Source of the DNA: Amycolatopsis taiwanensis DSM 45107
GTDB lineage: Bacteria; Actinomycetota; Actinomycetes; Mycobacteriales; Pseudonocardiaceae
Direction of reading: 5' to 3'
Length of the DNA: 50,872 nt
Assembly: GCF_000519205.1 (NCBI RefSeq)
Contig: NZ_JAFB01000045.1
Span: 20,877-71,748, forward strand
The position numbers and the translations under genes were made by a program. How positions within the stretch are numbered: position 1 is the first letter of the stretch; each line of letters begins with the position of its first letter. This document shows, one piece after another, positions 16,206 through 24,358 of this stretch. The notes under the pieces were generated by a model that saw only the letters and a list, made by a program, of their open reading frames with translations, made no database searches and was not told the origin of the DNA.

Positions 16206-18551
16206 ATGAGACCGAGTCTGGCGACTGGGCTGCGCAGGGTCACCGGCGCCGCCGGGGCGGCACTGGTGACGGCGGGCATGCTCACCGCGGGGGGCGTGGC
16301 CACGGCCGCCCCGGCGGCCGCGGCACCGAGCACCTGCCACCTGGGCAACGGTGTGGAGCACGTGATCAACATCGTGTTCGACAACGTGCACTTCTTCCGG
16401 GACAACCCGAACGTCCCGTCCGACCTCGAGCAGATGCCACACCTGCTGAACTTCCTCAAAGGCAACGGAACCCTTCTGTCCAATGTGCACACTCCATTGA
16501 TCGCGCACACGGCCGACGACAGCCTGACCATTTACACCGGTCTCTACGGCGACCGGCACGGCCAGCCCGTGTCGAACTCCTACAAGACCTACAACCCGGA
16601 CGGCTCGACCGATCCGGCCGGGTCCTTCGCCTATTGGACCAGCCCTGTCTTCGACACGGCGAGCACGCCGAACCCCGGCCACGACACCGCGCCGACGATG
16701 GTCTACTCGGACACCGTTCCGGCGAAGCCGGGTGCCACGCGCCAGACGCCCGCACCCTGGGTGCCGTTCACGCGGGCGGGCTGCTCGGTGGGCGACTTCT
16801 CCACGGCGAACATGGTGCTGGAGAACACCAAACTCGACCTGCCGTCGGTGTTCGGGGCGAACTCGCCGGAGGTCGCGCAGTACAACGCGGACCCGTCCTC
16901 GTTCAAGGACGCCGAAACCGCGGACTACACCGGTGTCGCCGTGCACTGCGCACAGGGAGCCGCCACCTGTGCGGACGCCAAGGCCGTGAAATTCGGCCAA
17001 AGCGAGCCGTCACCCAGTGCCGTCGACGATGTGCTGCCGACCGAACCCGGCGGCTACGCCGGACACCAGGCGCTGTTCGGCGCGAAATACGTCGCACCTG
17101 GTTTGGGGGCCGGCACGCCTTCGTTGTCGCGCAACGGTTATCCGGTCACCGATGCGGCGGGTCGCCTGACCGACCTCGACGGCAAGCCGATCATCAACGG
17201 CTTCTCGGGCACGGCGGGTTTCCCAGGCTTCAGCCCGACCGCCTCGCAGTCGCTGGCCTACCTGGCCGACATGCAGGAGAGCGGAATTCCGGTGACCTAC
17301 GGCTACATCTCGGACCTGCACGAGCGCAAGGCGGGCACGAGCGGGTGCACCACCGCCGGGGCCACCGGCACCGGGTTCGCGCTCGGACCGGGCGACAGCT
17401 GCTATGTCAGCAACGCGGCGGCCTACGACCAGGCGTTCGCGAAGTTCTTCGATCGGCTCGCCAAGGCCGGCATCACGCCGAAGAACACCCTGTTCGTGAT
17501 CGGCGCGGAAGAAAACGACCAGTTCGCCGGCGCCAACGTGGGCCGGGCCATCGCCCCAACCCCCGAGGGATGCGACGGCGTGACCACCCCGTGCCACTAT
17601 GCCGCGGGCGGTGAACTAGCCACGAACATCAACGGCCTCCTCTCGAATACGGCGAGCAGCGCCACGAAGTTCGACATCGAGCCGCAGGGCGCCGCGGTCT
17701 ACGTGCACGGGCAGCCGGACGCGAACGACCCGGCGGTGCGCCGGCTTCAGCGGGACACCGCGGCCATGACGGCGAACGATCCCTACACCGGCGTGAACGG
17801 CGAGAACGTCGTCAACTACCAGGCCGGCGCACTGGAGCAGCGAGTGCTGCACATGCAGAGCGCGGACCCGTTGCGGACCCCGACCTACACGATCTTCCCC
17901 AGACCCGACTACTTCTTCAGCACGTCGGGCCCGGACGTCGGCGTCCAGCCTCAGTTCGCCTGGAACCACGGCTACTACAGCCCGAACATCGACATCACCT
18001 GGGCCGGTATTGCCGGGCCCGGCGTCGCCGCCCGCGGCATCGACGGGCCGGGGCCGGCCGAGGGCAACGAGTCGCACGACCCGAACTCGACGCACACCGT
18101 GCCGGAGGCGAGCGCGGTGGGTACCTGGGTGGAAGAGGCCGACCTGCGGCCGACCCTGATGTATCTGACCGGTCTCGGCGACGACTACCAGACCGACGGA
18201 CGGGTGATCAGCCAGATCCTGGCGAAGCGCCCGGCCGCGCTGGCCGCGACCGAGCGGCTGGGCGCCGTTTACCAGCAGCTCAACTCGAGCGTCGGCGCGT
18301 TCGCCACGGACACGCTGATCGCCGACAGCGCGGCCTTGGCGAGTGGCTCGTCCGGCCACGACCAGAAGTTCCAGCGTGAGCAGGCACAGCTGCTGCACCT
18401 GGCGGAGGCGCGGGATACCTTGGCTGCCGAGATGAAGGTGCTGCTGGCCAAGGCCGCCGCGGGCAACACGCCTTCGAAGGGCGAGGTGACCTCGCAGCTG
18501 GCGCGGGCCGATGCCCTGCTCGGGCAGGCGAAACGGCTCGCTTCCGCCTGA
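16206..18551 (+). CDS. Secreted alkaline-phosphatase-superfamily-like protein
   Basis: A 781-residue exported protein. The signal peptide is residues 1-38 (basic MRPSLATGLRR, hydrophobic core, Ala-rich cleavage region ending AAPAAAAPS). The mature N-terminus has an INIVFDNVHFFRDNP strand and a TADDSLTIYTGLYGDRHGQPVSNSY segment. This resembles the catalytic Ser/Thr and following GLYPDRHG motif of the nucleotide pyrophosphatase/phosphodiesterase branch, and NHGYYSPNIDITWAGIAGPGV and SHDPNSTHTVPEAS would supply metal-binding His/Asp. A helical segment (about 690-780) ends the protein. Four to six Cys residues suggest disulfides. The ATG has an AAGGAG ribosome binding site 7 nt upstream. It is monocistronic with a strong terminator. 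The enzymatic activity is inferred, not certain. Confidence 0.8.
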   Translation: MRPSLATGLRRVTGAAGAALVTAGMLTAGGVATAAPAAAAPSTCHLGNGVEHVINIVFDNVHFFRDNPNVPSDLEQMPHLLNFLKGNGTLLSNVHTPLIAHTADDSLTIYTGLYGDRHGQPVSNSYKTYNPDGSTDPAGSFAYWTSPVFDTASTPNPGHDTAPTMVYSDTVPAKPGATRQTPAPWVPFTRAGCSVGDFSTANMVLENTKLDLPSVFGANSPEVAQYNADPSSFKDAETADYTGVAVHCAQGAATCADAKAVKFGQSEPSPSAVDDVLPTEPGGYAGHQALFGAKYVAPGLGAGTPSLSRNGYPVTDAAGRLTDLDGKPIINGFSGTAGFPGFSPTASQSLAYLADMQESGIPVTYGYISDLHERKAGTSGCTTAGATGTGFALGPGDSCYVSNAAAYDQAFAKFFDRLAKAGITPKNTLFVIGAEENDQFAGANVGRAIAPTPEGCDGVTTPCHYAAGGELATNINGLLSNTASSATKFDIEPQGAAVYVHGQPDANDPAVRRLQRDTAAMTANDPYTGVNGENVVNYQAGALEQRVLHMQSADPLRTPTYTIFPRPDYFFSTSGPDVGVQPQFAWNHGYYSPNIDITWAGIAGPGVAARGIDGPGPAEGNESHDPNSTHTVPEASAVGTWVEEADLRPTLMYLTGLGDDYQTDGRVISQILAKRPAALAATERLGAVYQQLNSSVGAFATDTLIADSAALASGSSGHDQKFQREQAQLLHLAEARDTLAAEMKVLLAKAAAGNTPSKGEVTSQLARADALLGQAKRLASA

Positions 18552-18558
18552 CGGCCCC

Positions 18559-18590
18559 CCCGCGGCGGCCGGTGTCCCGGCCGCCGCGGG
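18559..18590 (+). terminator. Strong GC hairpin terminator
   Basis: Perfect 14-bp stem CCCGCGGCGGCCGG / CCGGCCGCCGCGGG with a 4-nt TGTC loop, 7 nt after the stop codon of the secreted phosphatase-like gene. It has no U-tract, as in many actinobacterial terminators. Confidence 0.8.
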
Positions 18591-18612
18591 ATCCGGACAG
18601 CCATCGAGGAGT

Positions 18613-18663
18613 GCATGAGTGCGGAGTTCGTGCCGAATTTCGACAGTAACGGGTCACTCATGC
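18613..18663. repeat. 9-bp inverted repeat enclosing 33 nt
   Basis: GCATGAGTG (18613-18621) and CACTCATGC (18655-18663), with a spacer that is AT-richer than its surroundings (GCCGAATTTCGACAGTAACG). It lies in the 144-nt convergent gap between the phosphatase-like and VOC genes. It may be a terminator for the VOC operon or a short interspersed repeat. Confidence 0.4.
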
Positions 18664-18695
18664 CGGTCCGGTCTTGCGTCTCGCCGTGGTGGCCG

Positions 18696-19145
18696 TCAGG
18701 TAGCGGGCCGGTCGGCGAAGACGCCGTGCAGCATTCCAGTGGCCTGCCCGATCTCGATGAGATACCCGTCCGGGTCACGGAGATAGCATCGCAACTCTGC
18801 CTTGCGGTCGATGGGCTCGGTGAGAAAGTGCCCGCCTTTCGCGCGGGCGTCGGCATAGAATGCGGCGATATCGGCCACCCGGACGTTGAGGAATGCCGAT
18901 ACCGGGTCGCCAGGCTCGGGCGGGGTCAGGACGACGTCCGGCTTGTCCGGTGTGGGCCCACCGCCGGGATTCATGATGATCCAGCTGTTGGCGATCCGGA
19001 CGATGGCGGGGTTTTCCTCCAGCACGACCTGCCCGCCGAAGATGTCGGCGTAGAACTTTCGCGAAACCGCGACGTCGCGGACGGTCAGGAAGTGCGTCAC
19101 CACCAGCCCGTGCCGCGGTGCCGGCATGTCGTCGTGGTCGGTCAC
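18696..19145 (-). CDS. VOC-family (glyoxalase/bleomycin-resistance-like) protein
   Basis: A 149-residue protein with two beta-alpha-beta-beta-beta modules. The N-terminal strand THFLTVRDVAVSRKFYADIFG and the C-terminal YLRDPDGYLIEIGQA with the conserved Glu are hallmarks of the vicinal-oxygen-chelate fold. Family members bind a metal and act as dioxygenases, lyases or drug-binding resistance proteins. The N-terminal His (about 18) and C-terminal Glu (about 132) could be metal ligands. GTG 19145 is preceded by GGGAGG 5 nt upstream, and the stop of the DUF5996 gene is only 9 nt away, so the two are probably translationally coupled in one operon. Confidence 0.87.
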   Translation of the reverse strand: MTDHDDMPAPRHGLVVTHFLTVRDVAVSRKFYADIFGGQVVLEENPAIVRIANSWIIMNPGGGPTPDKPDVVLTPPEPGDPVSAFLNVRVADIAAFYADARAKGGHFLTEPIDRKAELRCYLRDPDGYLIEIGQATGMLHGVFADRPAT

Positions 19146-19154
19146 GGCGCCTCC

Positions 19155-20111
19155 CTATGGTCGTGTGCCCGCGAGCCGCTGTTCGTCCAGGCGATGCGGA
19201 TCGACCTCCAGGGCGGCGCGGTCCCAGCCGCCCAGCTCCGCGGCGGCCGCGTAGGTCGTTTCCAGGAATTCGGTCAGCACGTCGTCCGGGTTCGGCGCCC
19301 CCGCCACCACCTCGTACGGGAGCACGAACTCCTGTAGGTCGCGGTCGTAGAACGCCTCGGACGGGCTGACCGGACGGTCGGCGAAGCCGGCGGGTTCGGG
19401 GTAGGCATACGCATAGAACATACCTTCCTCGCCGCCGGGCCAGAACCCGCAACTGGACACCTCGTGCGAGTAGGCCTCGATCGCCGCCCAGTGCGGGAAG
19501 TTGGGGACGCCACCGGGGTGCGGCGGAGCCTTGCGACCGGAGAACCTGGTGCAGGCGAGATCCATCGCGCCCCAGAACAGGTGCACCGGGCTGACCTTTC
19601 CGGCGAACTCCGACCGGAACTGGGCCATCACGCGGTTCGCCTGCAGAAGCTGTTGCCAGAACAGATGCGCCGCGTCCGGGTCGTAGCTCGCGTGCTGGTA
19701 ATCCTCGGGGAACGGGATGGCCGTCGGGACCTCGTTGGGACTGGGCCACATCCTGGTCTGGATGCCCAACTCGTGCAGCGTGTCCATGACCTCGGTGTAG
19801 AACCGCGCCACCGGTTGCGCGACCAAAGCCAGCTGCCGGACAGCTCCGTCACTGGTGCGGATGCGCAGCAGATGATCGGTGAAGTCGAACTCGATGTCCA
19901 ATGCCTTGTCCAGGTAGGGAATTGTCGAAGTGGTCAACCCGCGCGGGGTGACATAGACCGTAACCTCCCACCAGTGATTGACCAAGGGCGCATGGGCGAG
20001 CCGGACCTTGCCGACGATTTGAGTCCACATGTGCAGCGTGTCCCGGGTCTCGGCCCAGTCCGAGACCCGCAGCCGCGGCCACCCCATCCGCTGTGCCTGC
20101 TGATCGGTCAT
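19155..20111 (-). CDS. DUF5996-family protein
   Basis: A protein of about 318 residues of the uncharacterised DUF5996 family. It opens with WPRLRVSDWAETRDTLHMWTQIVGKVRLAHAPLVNHWWEVTVYVTPRGL and contains conserved FWGAMDLACTRFSGRKAPPHPGGVPNFPHWAAIEAYSHE-type segments rich in Trp and His. It is soluble with no signal peptide. ATG 20111 is chosen because it lies 5 nt after GGGAG; ATG 20114 and GTG 20123 are alternatives. It is first in a two-gene operon with the VOC gene. No molecular function is known to me for this family; the conserved His/Asp/Cys residues hint at an enzyme. Confidence 0.82.
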   Translation of the reverse strand: MTDQQAQRMGWPRLRVSDWAETRDTLHMWTQIVGKVRLAHAPLVNHWWEVTVYVTPRGLTTSTIPYLDKALDIEFDFTDHLLRIRTSDGAVRQLALVAQPVARFYTEVMDTLHELGIQTRMWPSPNEVPTAIPFPEDYQHASYDPDAAHLFWQQLLQANRVMAQFRSEFAGKVSPVHLFWGAMDLACTRFSGRKAPPHPGGVPNFPHWAAIEAYSHEVSSCGFWPGGEEGMFYAYAYPEPAGFADRPVSPSEAFYDRDLQEFVLPYEVVAGAPNPDDVLTEFLETTYAAAAELGGWDRAALEVDPHRLDEQRLAGTRP

Positions 20112-20245
20112 CATGGCTCCCACAACGACAGCCGGTGCTTGCCACCAACCAGTGTCCTATCGCTTCCTGCGACAGCAAACCCCACGCCGACGGTGAATGC
20201 CGATCGTGACCGAACCAGTGTGCCGCGTAAGCGTTACCTGTCCGT

Positions 20246-21286
20246 CTACTGTGGATCGCCGATGGCCCAGGACAGCTCCTGCCCGGCCAGGAACTCCAGG
20301 AAATCCGCCGGGTCGACGGCCTGAGCGGGCGCCAGCACACCCGGTTCGGCGCTGCTCGCCAGCCGCTGGGCGGCCTCGACTGCGATCACCGCCGTGGTGC
20401 CATAGGTGTCGGTGCCCCGTACAACTCCCCGGACCGCCTCGCGGTCGTGGCGTACCGCGTCGACGACGTAGGTGAATCGTTGCGCGACACGGTCCTTCTC
20501 CGCGGGGCCCTCCGCGAGGGTTTCGATGACCTCCGGTGCAATCGTGCCCAGGCGCGCGCCGAGTCTCGCCTCGCCGAGGCTTTCGACGTGGCGCGCACAG
20601 ACGTGCCGGGGAATCGTGATGACCTCCACGAGGGGCATCTTCGTCATTTCGGTCGGCTCGGCCTGCCCGGGGAAGGTGATCGAGTGGCTCCGGGCCGGAA
20701 TTCCCGGAGCCCAGTCGCCGCCGGAGTAGGTGAGACCGCCCGAGACGAACGCGTCTGCCGTGGCCAGTGCGGAGCGCAGGGACCCCCGGGACGGGCCTCC
20801 GCCACCCACGATGAGGTGGCCGGTGGTGATCTCGGCGATCGGACCGGCCTGTTCGGCGAGCAGGTGCGCGAGCAGGTCGACGGGCAGGCAGCCGTCGTTG
20901 GCGGCGGGAAGCACGCTCACTCCGGCCCGCTCGGCATCCGTGGCGAAGCGGTCGAAGATTTCCTTGACGTACAACTGTTCTCCGGCGGTGTCGACGTAGT
21001 GGCACCCGGCCTCGATCGCGGCGGCGACCACCGCCTGGCCCGAGCCGGTGAACGGGCCGGCGCAGTTGATGACCGCGTCGCAGCCGGTGAACGCTTCGAC
21101 GAGGGCGGCGTGGTCGTCGAGCGGGGCGATTCGTTGCTCGGCGCCGGTGAGGCCCACCGCGTCGGCGGCCCGGCGCAGGCGCCCCGCGTCCCGGCCGACG
21201 AGAACAGCCGGCGTTCCCCGCCGGGACAGTTCGGCGAGAACGAGCTTGGCCTGGTAGCCACTGGCGCCGTAGACAGAGATAAGCAA
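20246..21286 (-). CDS. Saccharopine-dehydrogenase-like NAD(P)-binding reductase
   Basis: A 346-residue protein with an N-terminal Rossmann fold (ISVYGASGYQAKLVLAELSRRG, residues 3-24, a GxSGxxA-type dinucleotide loop), followed by NCAGPFTGSGQAVVAAAIEAGCHYVDTAGE, which is strongly conserved in the saccharopine-dehydrogenase-like and trans-acting enoyl-reductase families. The start is assigned to TTG 21286 because GGGAG lies 7 nt upstream and the Rossmann strand begins immediately; the open frame upstream runs another 60 codons through AT-rich, non-conserved sequence. It is divergent from the AraC regulator, which may control it. The substrate is not predictable. Confidence 0.85.
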   Translation of the reverse strand: MLISVYGASGYQAKLVLAELSRRGTPAVLVGRDAGRLRRAADAVGLTGAEQRIAPLDDHAALVEAFTGCDAVINCAGPFTGSGQAVVAAAIEAGCHYVDTAGEQLYVKEIFDRFATDAERAGVSVLPAANDGCLPVDLLAHLLAEQAGPIAEITTGHLIVGGGGPSRGSLRSALATADAFVSGGLTYSGGDWAPGIPARSHSITFPGQAEPTEMTKMPLVEVITIPRHVCARHVESLGEARLGARLGTIAPEVIETLAEGPAEKDRVAQRFTYVVDAVRHDREAVRGVVRGTDTYGTTAVIAVEAAQRLASSAEPGVLAPAQAVDPADFLEFLAGQELSWAIGDPQ

Positions 21287-21416
21287 GTCGGTCTCCCGTT
21301 CACGAAGAAAGCCGGATATTCCGGCACATTCGAACGGTATGCCCGGCCTGCTGGACTTCCTATGCGTATACGTCTCGGTCTTTTGCTTGATCGTCTTTGC
21401 GCCGGTGCAGCGGCGA

Positions 21417-21422
21417 TACGCT
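21417..21422 (+). promoter_or_regulatory. Candidate -10 box for the AraC gene (leaderless)
   Basis: TACGCT ends 6 nt before GTG 21429, placing the transcription start on the start codon. A weak TTTGCG 15 nt upstream could serve as a -35. Confidence 0.4.
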
Positions 21423-21428
21423 GGCTTG

Positions 21429-22331
21429 GTGGATGTGCTCTCCGACGCGATCACCGCGATGCGCACCGGCCGGCCGCACGCGGCGCGGGTGCGGCGGCGG
21501 ATGCCGTTCGGGCGGCGGTTTTCCGCCGTCGACGGCGCTGGGTTTCATGTCGTGCTGCGGGGAACCTGCTGGCTGTTCCCGCCCGACGGTGAGCCGGTCG
21601 CCCTCGCCCCCGGCGAGGTGGTGTTCCTTCCCCGGGGTTGTGCGCACGGCCTGGCCGACGGCCCGCGGACTCCACTCGCCGACGCACCCACGGCGCCGAC
21701 CGAGCCCGAGCCTGCCGACGGGGAACAGCCGGGCGACACGCTCATGATCTGCGGCGGCTACCTGCTGGACCGCACCCGCGCGCATCCGCTGCTGGACGAG
21801 CTGCCCGAGGTGGTCCACCTGCCCGCCCGCGCTGGGCGGCACCCGGAACTCCGGGCCGCGCTGGACCTGCTCGACGCCGAGCTGGCGCGGGTCCGGCCCG
21901 GCGCCGACGGGATGGTGCCCGCCCTGCTGGATGTGCTGCTGCTGCACATGTTGCGGGCGTGGTTCGAGGAACGGGCCGCCGACGGTGCGGCCGGCTGGGC
22001 CGCCGCGTTGCACGACCCGGCCGTCGCCGCGGCGCTCGCCGCGATCCACGGAGAGCCGGACCGGCCGTGGACCGTGGCCGAACTGGGGGCGCGGGCCGGG
22101 CTTTCCCGGGCGGCCTTCGCCCGCCGGTTCACCGCGCTGGTCGGCCGGCCGCCGCTGGACTACCTGACCTGGTGGCGGTTGACGCTGGCCGCGCGGCTGC
22201 TACGCGAATCGGAGACGCCACTGGGCGGGGTGGCCCGCCAGGTCGGTTACACCTCGGAGTTCGCCTTCGCGCATGCCTTCAAGCGGCGGTACGGCCAGCC
22301 GCCGGGCCGGTTCCGGCGATCGGTGCGGTGA
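21429..22331 (+). CDS. AraC-family transcriptional regulator with cupin domain
   Basis: A 300-residue regulator. The N-terminal cupin_6-type sensor (about 20-160) contains FHVVLRGTCWLFPPDGEPVALAPGEVVFLPRGCAHGL, and the C-terminal double helix-turn-helix is of the AraC type (WTVAELGARAGLSRAAFARRFTALVG ... VGYTSEFAFAHAFKRRYGQPPGRFR, about 215-298). GTG 21429 is preferred because homology begins there and a -10-like TACGCT sits at leaderless distance; the upstream part of the open frame is hydrophobic noise. It is divergent from the saccharopine-dehydrogenase-like reductase, an arrangement in which the AraC protein usually senses a metabolite of the neighbour. The end abuts the MarR gene with no gap. 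Confidence 0.88.
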   Translation: MDVLSDAITAMRTGRPHAARVRRRMPFGRRFSAVDGAGFHVVLRGTCWLFPPDGEPVALAPGEVVFLPRGCAHGLADGPRTPLADAPTAPTEPEPADGEQPGDTLMICGGYLLDRTRAHPLLDELPEVVHLPARAGRHPELRAALDLLDAELARVRPGADGMVPALLDVLLLHMLRAWFEERAADGAAGWAAALHDPAVAAALAAIHGEPDRPWTVAELGARAGLSRAAFARRFTALVGRPPLDYLTWWRLTLAARLLRESETPLGGVARQVGYTSEFAFAHAFKRRYGQPPGRFRRSVR

Positions 22332-22829
22332 TCAGCGGTCGGACAGCTCGCCGGTGGCGTCTCGCCCGGCCTCGGTGACGCGGCGCAAGAAGTTCTGTAC
22401 CAGCTCGAGTTCGGCCTCGGTGTAGTCGGCGCAGATCTCGTCGAGTTTGGTGTTCATGCCCGCGTAGAGGCGGAACACCTCCCCGCTGCGCCCGCGCAGC
22501 GCGCGTACGCCGACCGCCCGCCGGTCGGTCGCGTCCGGGTCGCGCTCCCGCACGATCCAGCCGCCGCGTTGGAGCCGGTCGAGGATACCGGTGACGGTGG
22601 CGGGATGCAGCCCGGCCCGCCGGGCGAGGACGCTCGGGCTGAGTGGGCCGTACCGGCCGATCAGCTCGAGGCAGTCGAGATCGACGTCCTTCAGGTCGAG
22701 GCGCCCGCTCACCTGGTGGTTGAGCAGCGAGAGCTGGTTGCGCACCTGGCGCAGCGACTCCTTCACCGCGGTGGTGATCCGCCTTCGCCGCCGCGCTTCG
22801 TCCGAGCCGCCCGGCGATACGAGATTCAT
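22332..22829 (-). CDS. MarR-family transcriptional regulator
   Basis: A 165-residue winged-helix repressor. Helices at the N-terminus (about 20-50) provide dimerisation, then LELIGRYGPLSPSVLARRAGLHPATVTGILDRLQRGGWIVRERDPDATDRRAVGV (about 55-110) forms the HTH and wing with the family DRR motif. The ATG lies within a candidate palindromic operator, consistent with autorepression. No target gene shares the promoter: the next gene upstream is on the same strand and ends 82 nt away. It may regulate itself and distant genes. The ligand is unknown. Confidence 0.88.
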   Translation of the reverse strand: MNLVSPGGSDEARRRRRITTAVKESLRQVRNQLSLLNHQVSGRLDLKDVDLDCLELIGRYGPLSPSVLARRAGLHPATVTGILDRLQRGGWIVRERDPDATDRRAVGVRALRGRSGEVFRLYAGMNTKLDEICADYTEAELELVQNFLRRVTEAGRDATGELSDR

Positions 22830-22848
22830 ATGCGATGCACCTCATATG
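22827..22848. promoter_or_regulatory. Candidate MarR operator overlapping its start codon
   Basis: Two CATATG sites (22827-22832 and 22843-22848) bracket a 10-nt centre and form an imperfect 22-nt inverted repeat that includes the start codon at 22829. A second near-palindrome (GGTTCGAA / TTCGACC) follows directly at 22848-22863. Both fit MarR operator geometry; binding is not shown. Confidence 0.45.
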
Positions 22849-22910
22849 GTTCGAACTTCGACCATAACTGTAACGCGGAACGGGAGGTACACCGCGACGC
22901 CGGTGCGCGC

Positions 22911-23345
22911 TCAGACCTGAGGTGGCCGCCAGTGCGGGTGGTTCTCCAGCGCGACGAGCAGGCACCGGGTGCACGGCGGGCCGGCAGTGAGCGTGACGAA
23001 ATCGACCTTGCCCGGCTCGATGGGCATCCCGCAGAAGGCCTTCAGCGGGGCCGGATCGGCGCTTGCGGGCGGCAGCGGAACGACGTGAACGATCTGGTCG
23101 GTGCGGCCCGCGATCCGGCCGCTGGGCAGGACGACGCCCACGCGGATCCGCGCCGCGGCGAGGCCGGGCCCGACGGGGTCCGGGTCGTTGTTTTCCGCGG
23201 TCTGCGGCGGTTTTGGCGTGATACAAGCGACCTCTTGCCGGCGAGTCGGCGGGCTCGCCCGGTCGCGTTCCCTGGCAGCTTTCGCGTCTTCGCCGTCGCG
23301 GAAGTCCGTCACGGTAGCGTTATCGGCACGAACGGTGATCAACAA
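22911..23345 (-). CDS. Conserved hypothetical with Cys-rich C-terminus
   Basis: An open frame of up to 144 residues. The conserved-looking part is the last 75 residues: GVVLPSGRIAGRTDQIVHVVPLP, then AFCGMPIEPGKVDFVTLTAGPPCTRCLL. The C-x(18)-CxxC spacing looks like a small metal-binding knuckle. The first 65 residues are Arg/Asp/Pro-rich and may not be translated; a GTG at 23141 would give a 76-residue protein. No ribosome binding site decides the start. I recognise this only as a type of short actinobacterial conserved hypothetical. Confidence 0.55.
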   Translation of the reverse strand: MLITVRADNATVTDFRDGEDAKAARERDRASPPTRRQEVACITPKPPQTAENNDPDPVGPGLAAARIRVGVVLPSGRIAGRTDQIVHVVPLPPASADPAPLKAFCGMPIEPGKVDFVTLTAGPPCTRCLLVALENHPHWRPPQV

Positions 23346-23376
23346 AAGCGATCGCGGAGTTTTTCGAGCCCGGGCA

Positions 23377-24288
23377 CTACGACCTGGCGCGGCCGGCGAG
23401 TGTGGCGGCGACCTCGCGGAAGGCTTCGACGAGTGCGCTGACCGCGGGGGAATTGCTGTTCTCCCGGGTGGCGAGGCCGATCGTGCGGGTGATGGCGGGT
23501 TTGATGGGAAGCAGGCGGACGCCGGGGAATCCGTCGATGGGTGGCCGCGGTACGAGGGTGACGGCCAGACCGGCCGCGACCAAGGTCATCTGGGTGAGGA
23601 AGTCGTCCACGACGTGCCGGATCTGTGCCTCGACACCGTGGCGGCGCATGGCCTGGAGTTGAACTTCGTGGCCGTCGGTGCCGGGGCGGCAGGCCGTCCA
23701 CACGTCGTCCTGGACCAGATCCAGCGTGACGACGTCCCGGTCGGCGAGGGGATGCTCGGCGCTGACGGCCAGTACGACGTCGTGCACGACGAGCGGTTCG
23801 AGCCGGATACGGGCGGGCACGCGGATCGGCAGGGTGGACCAGTTCTCGACCAGCACCGCGTCGAGTTCTCGGTTGCACAGCGAGGGAAGCAGGTCGATGG
23901 GCTCTCCGCTGCGTGTGCTCGGCACGACTTCCGGGTGCCGTTCAGCCACGATACGCAGCGCGGGTGCGACAAGCGGGCCGAAGCCGCTGTTGACGGCGCC
24001 GATCCTGATCGGCCCGGTGACTCGTCCGTGAAGTGTGCCCAGTGCGTGCTCGGCTTCGTCGATCGCCGCGGTGACCTTGCGGGCGGCTTGTGCGGCGATC
24101 CAGCCCGCGGTGGTCAGCCGCACCCCGCGGCCGTCCGGCTCGACGAGCGGTGCCCCGGCTTCGCGCTCCAGTTTCCGGATCTGCTGCGTCACCGCCGGGC
24201 CGGTCACGTGCAGGGCCGCGGCGGCCGCACCGACCGAACCGTGCTGGGCGACGGCGTCCAGCACGCGAAGACGCTCCCAGTTCAACAC
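23377..24288 (-). CDS. LysR-family transcriptional regulator
   Basis: A 303-residue LTTR. The N-terminal winged HTH (LNWERLRVLDAVAQHGSVGAAAAALHVTGPAVTQQIRKLEREAGAPLVE, residues 2-51) is followed by a linker helix and a two-lobed effector-binding domain (about 90-295). GTG 24288 is the only start immediately before the HTH. It is divergent from an EamA/DMT exporter with an AT-rich 70-nt gap, the classic LTTR arrangement, so the exporter is the likely target. The effector is unknown. Confidence 0.92.
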   Translation of the reverse strand: MLNWERLRVLDAVAQHGSVGAAAAALHVTGPAVTQQIRKLEREAGAPLVEPDGRGVRLTTAGWIAAQAARKVTAAIDEAEHALGTLHGRVTGPIRIGAVNSGFGPLVAPALRIVAERHPEVVPSTRSGEPIDLLPSLCNRELDAVLVENWSTLPIRVPARIRLEPLVVHDVVLAVSAEHPLADRDVVTLDLVQDDVWTACRPGTDGHEVQLQAMRRHGVEAQIRHVVDDFLTQMTLVAAGLAVTLVPRPPIDGFPGVRLLPIKPAITRTIGLATRENSNSPAVSALVEAFREVAATLAGRARS

Positions 24289-24358
24289 CTAAGCAATACT
24301 AATCAAAAAATCGGAAAAATAGTAATTTGTGCTGCTGGTACCGGCTTAGCAGAGTGGA
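24289..24358. promoter_or_regulatory. AT-rich divergent promoter with candidate LysR box
   Basis: This gap is strikingly AT-rich (a 34-nt core around 24296-24335 is about 75% A+T). It contains AATACTAAT and, 14 nt later, ATAGTAATT, which form an imperfect inverted repeat of the T-N11-A type recognised by LysR regulators, overlapping where the two divergent promoters should lie. Confidence 0.5.
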
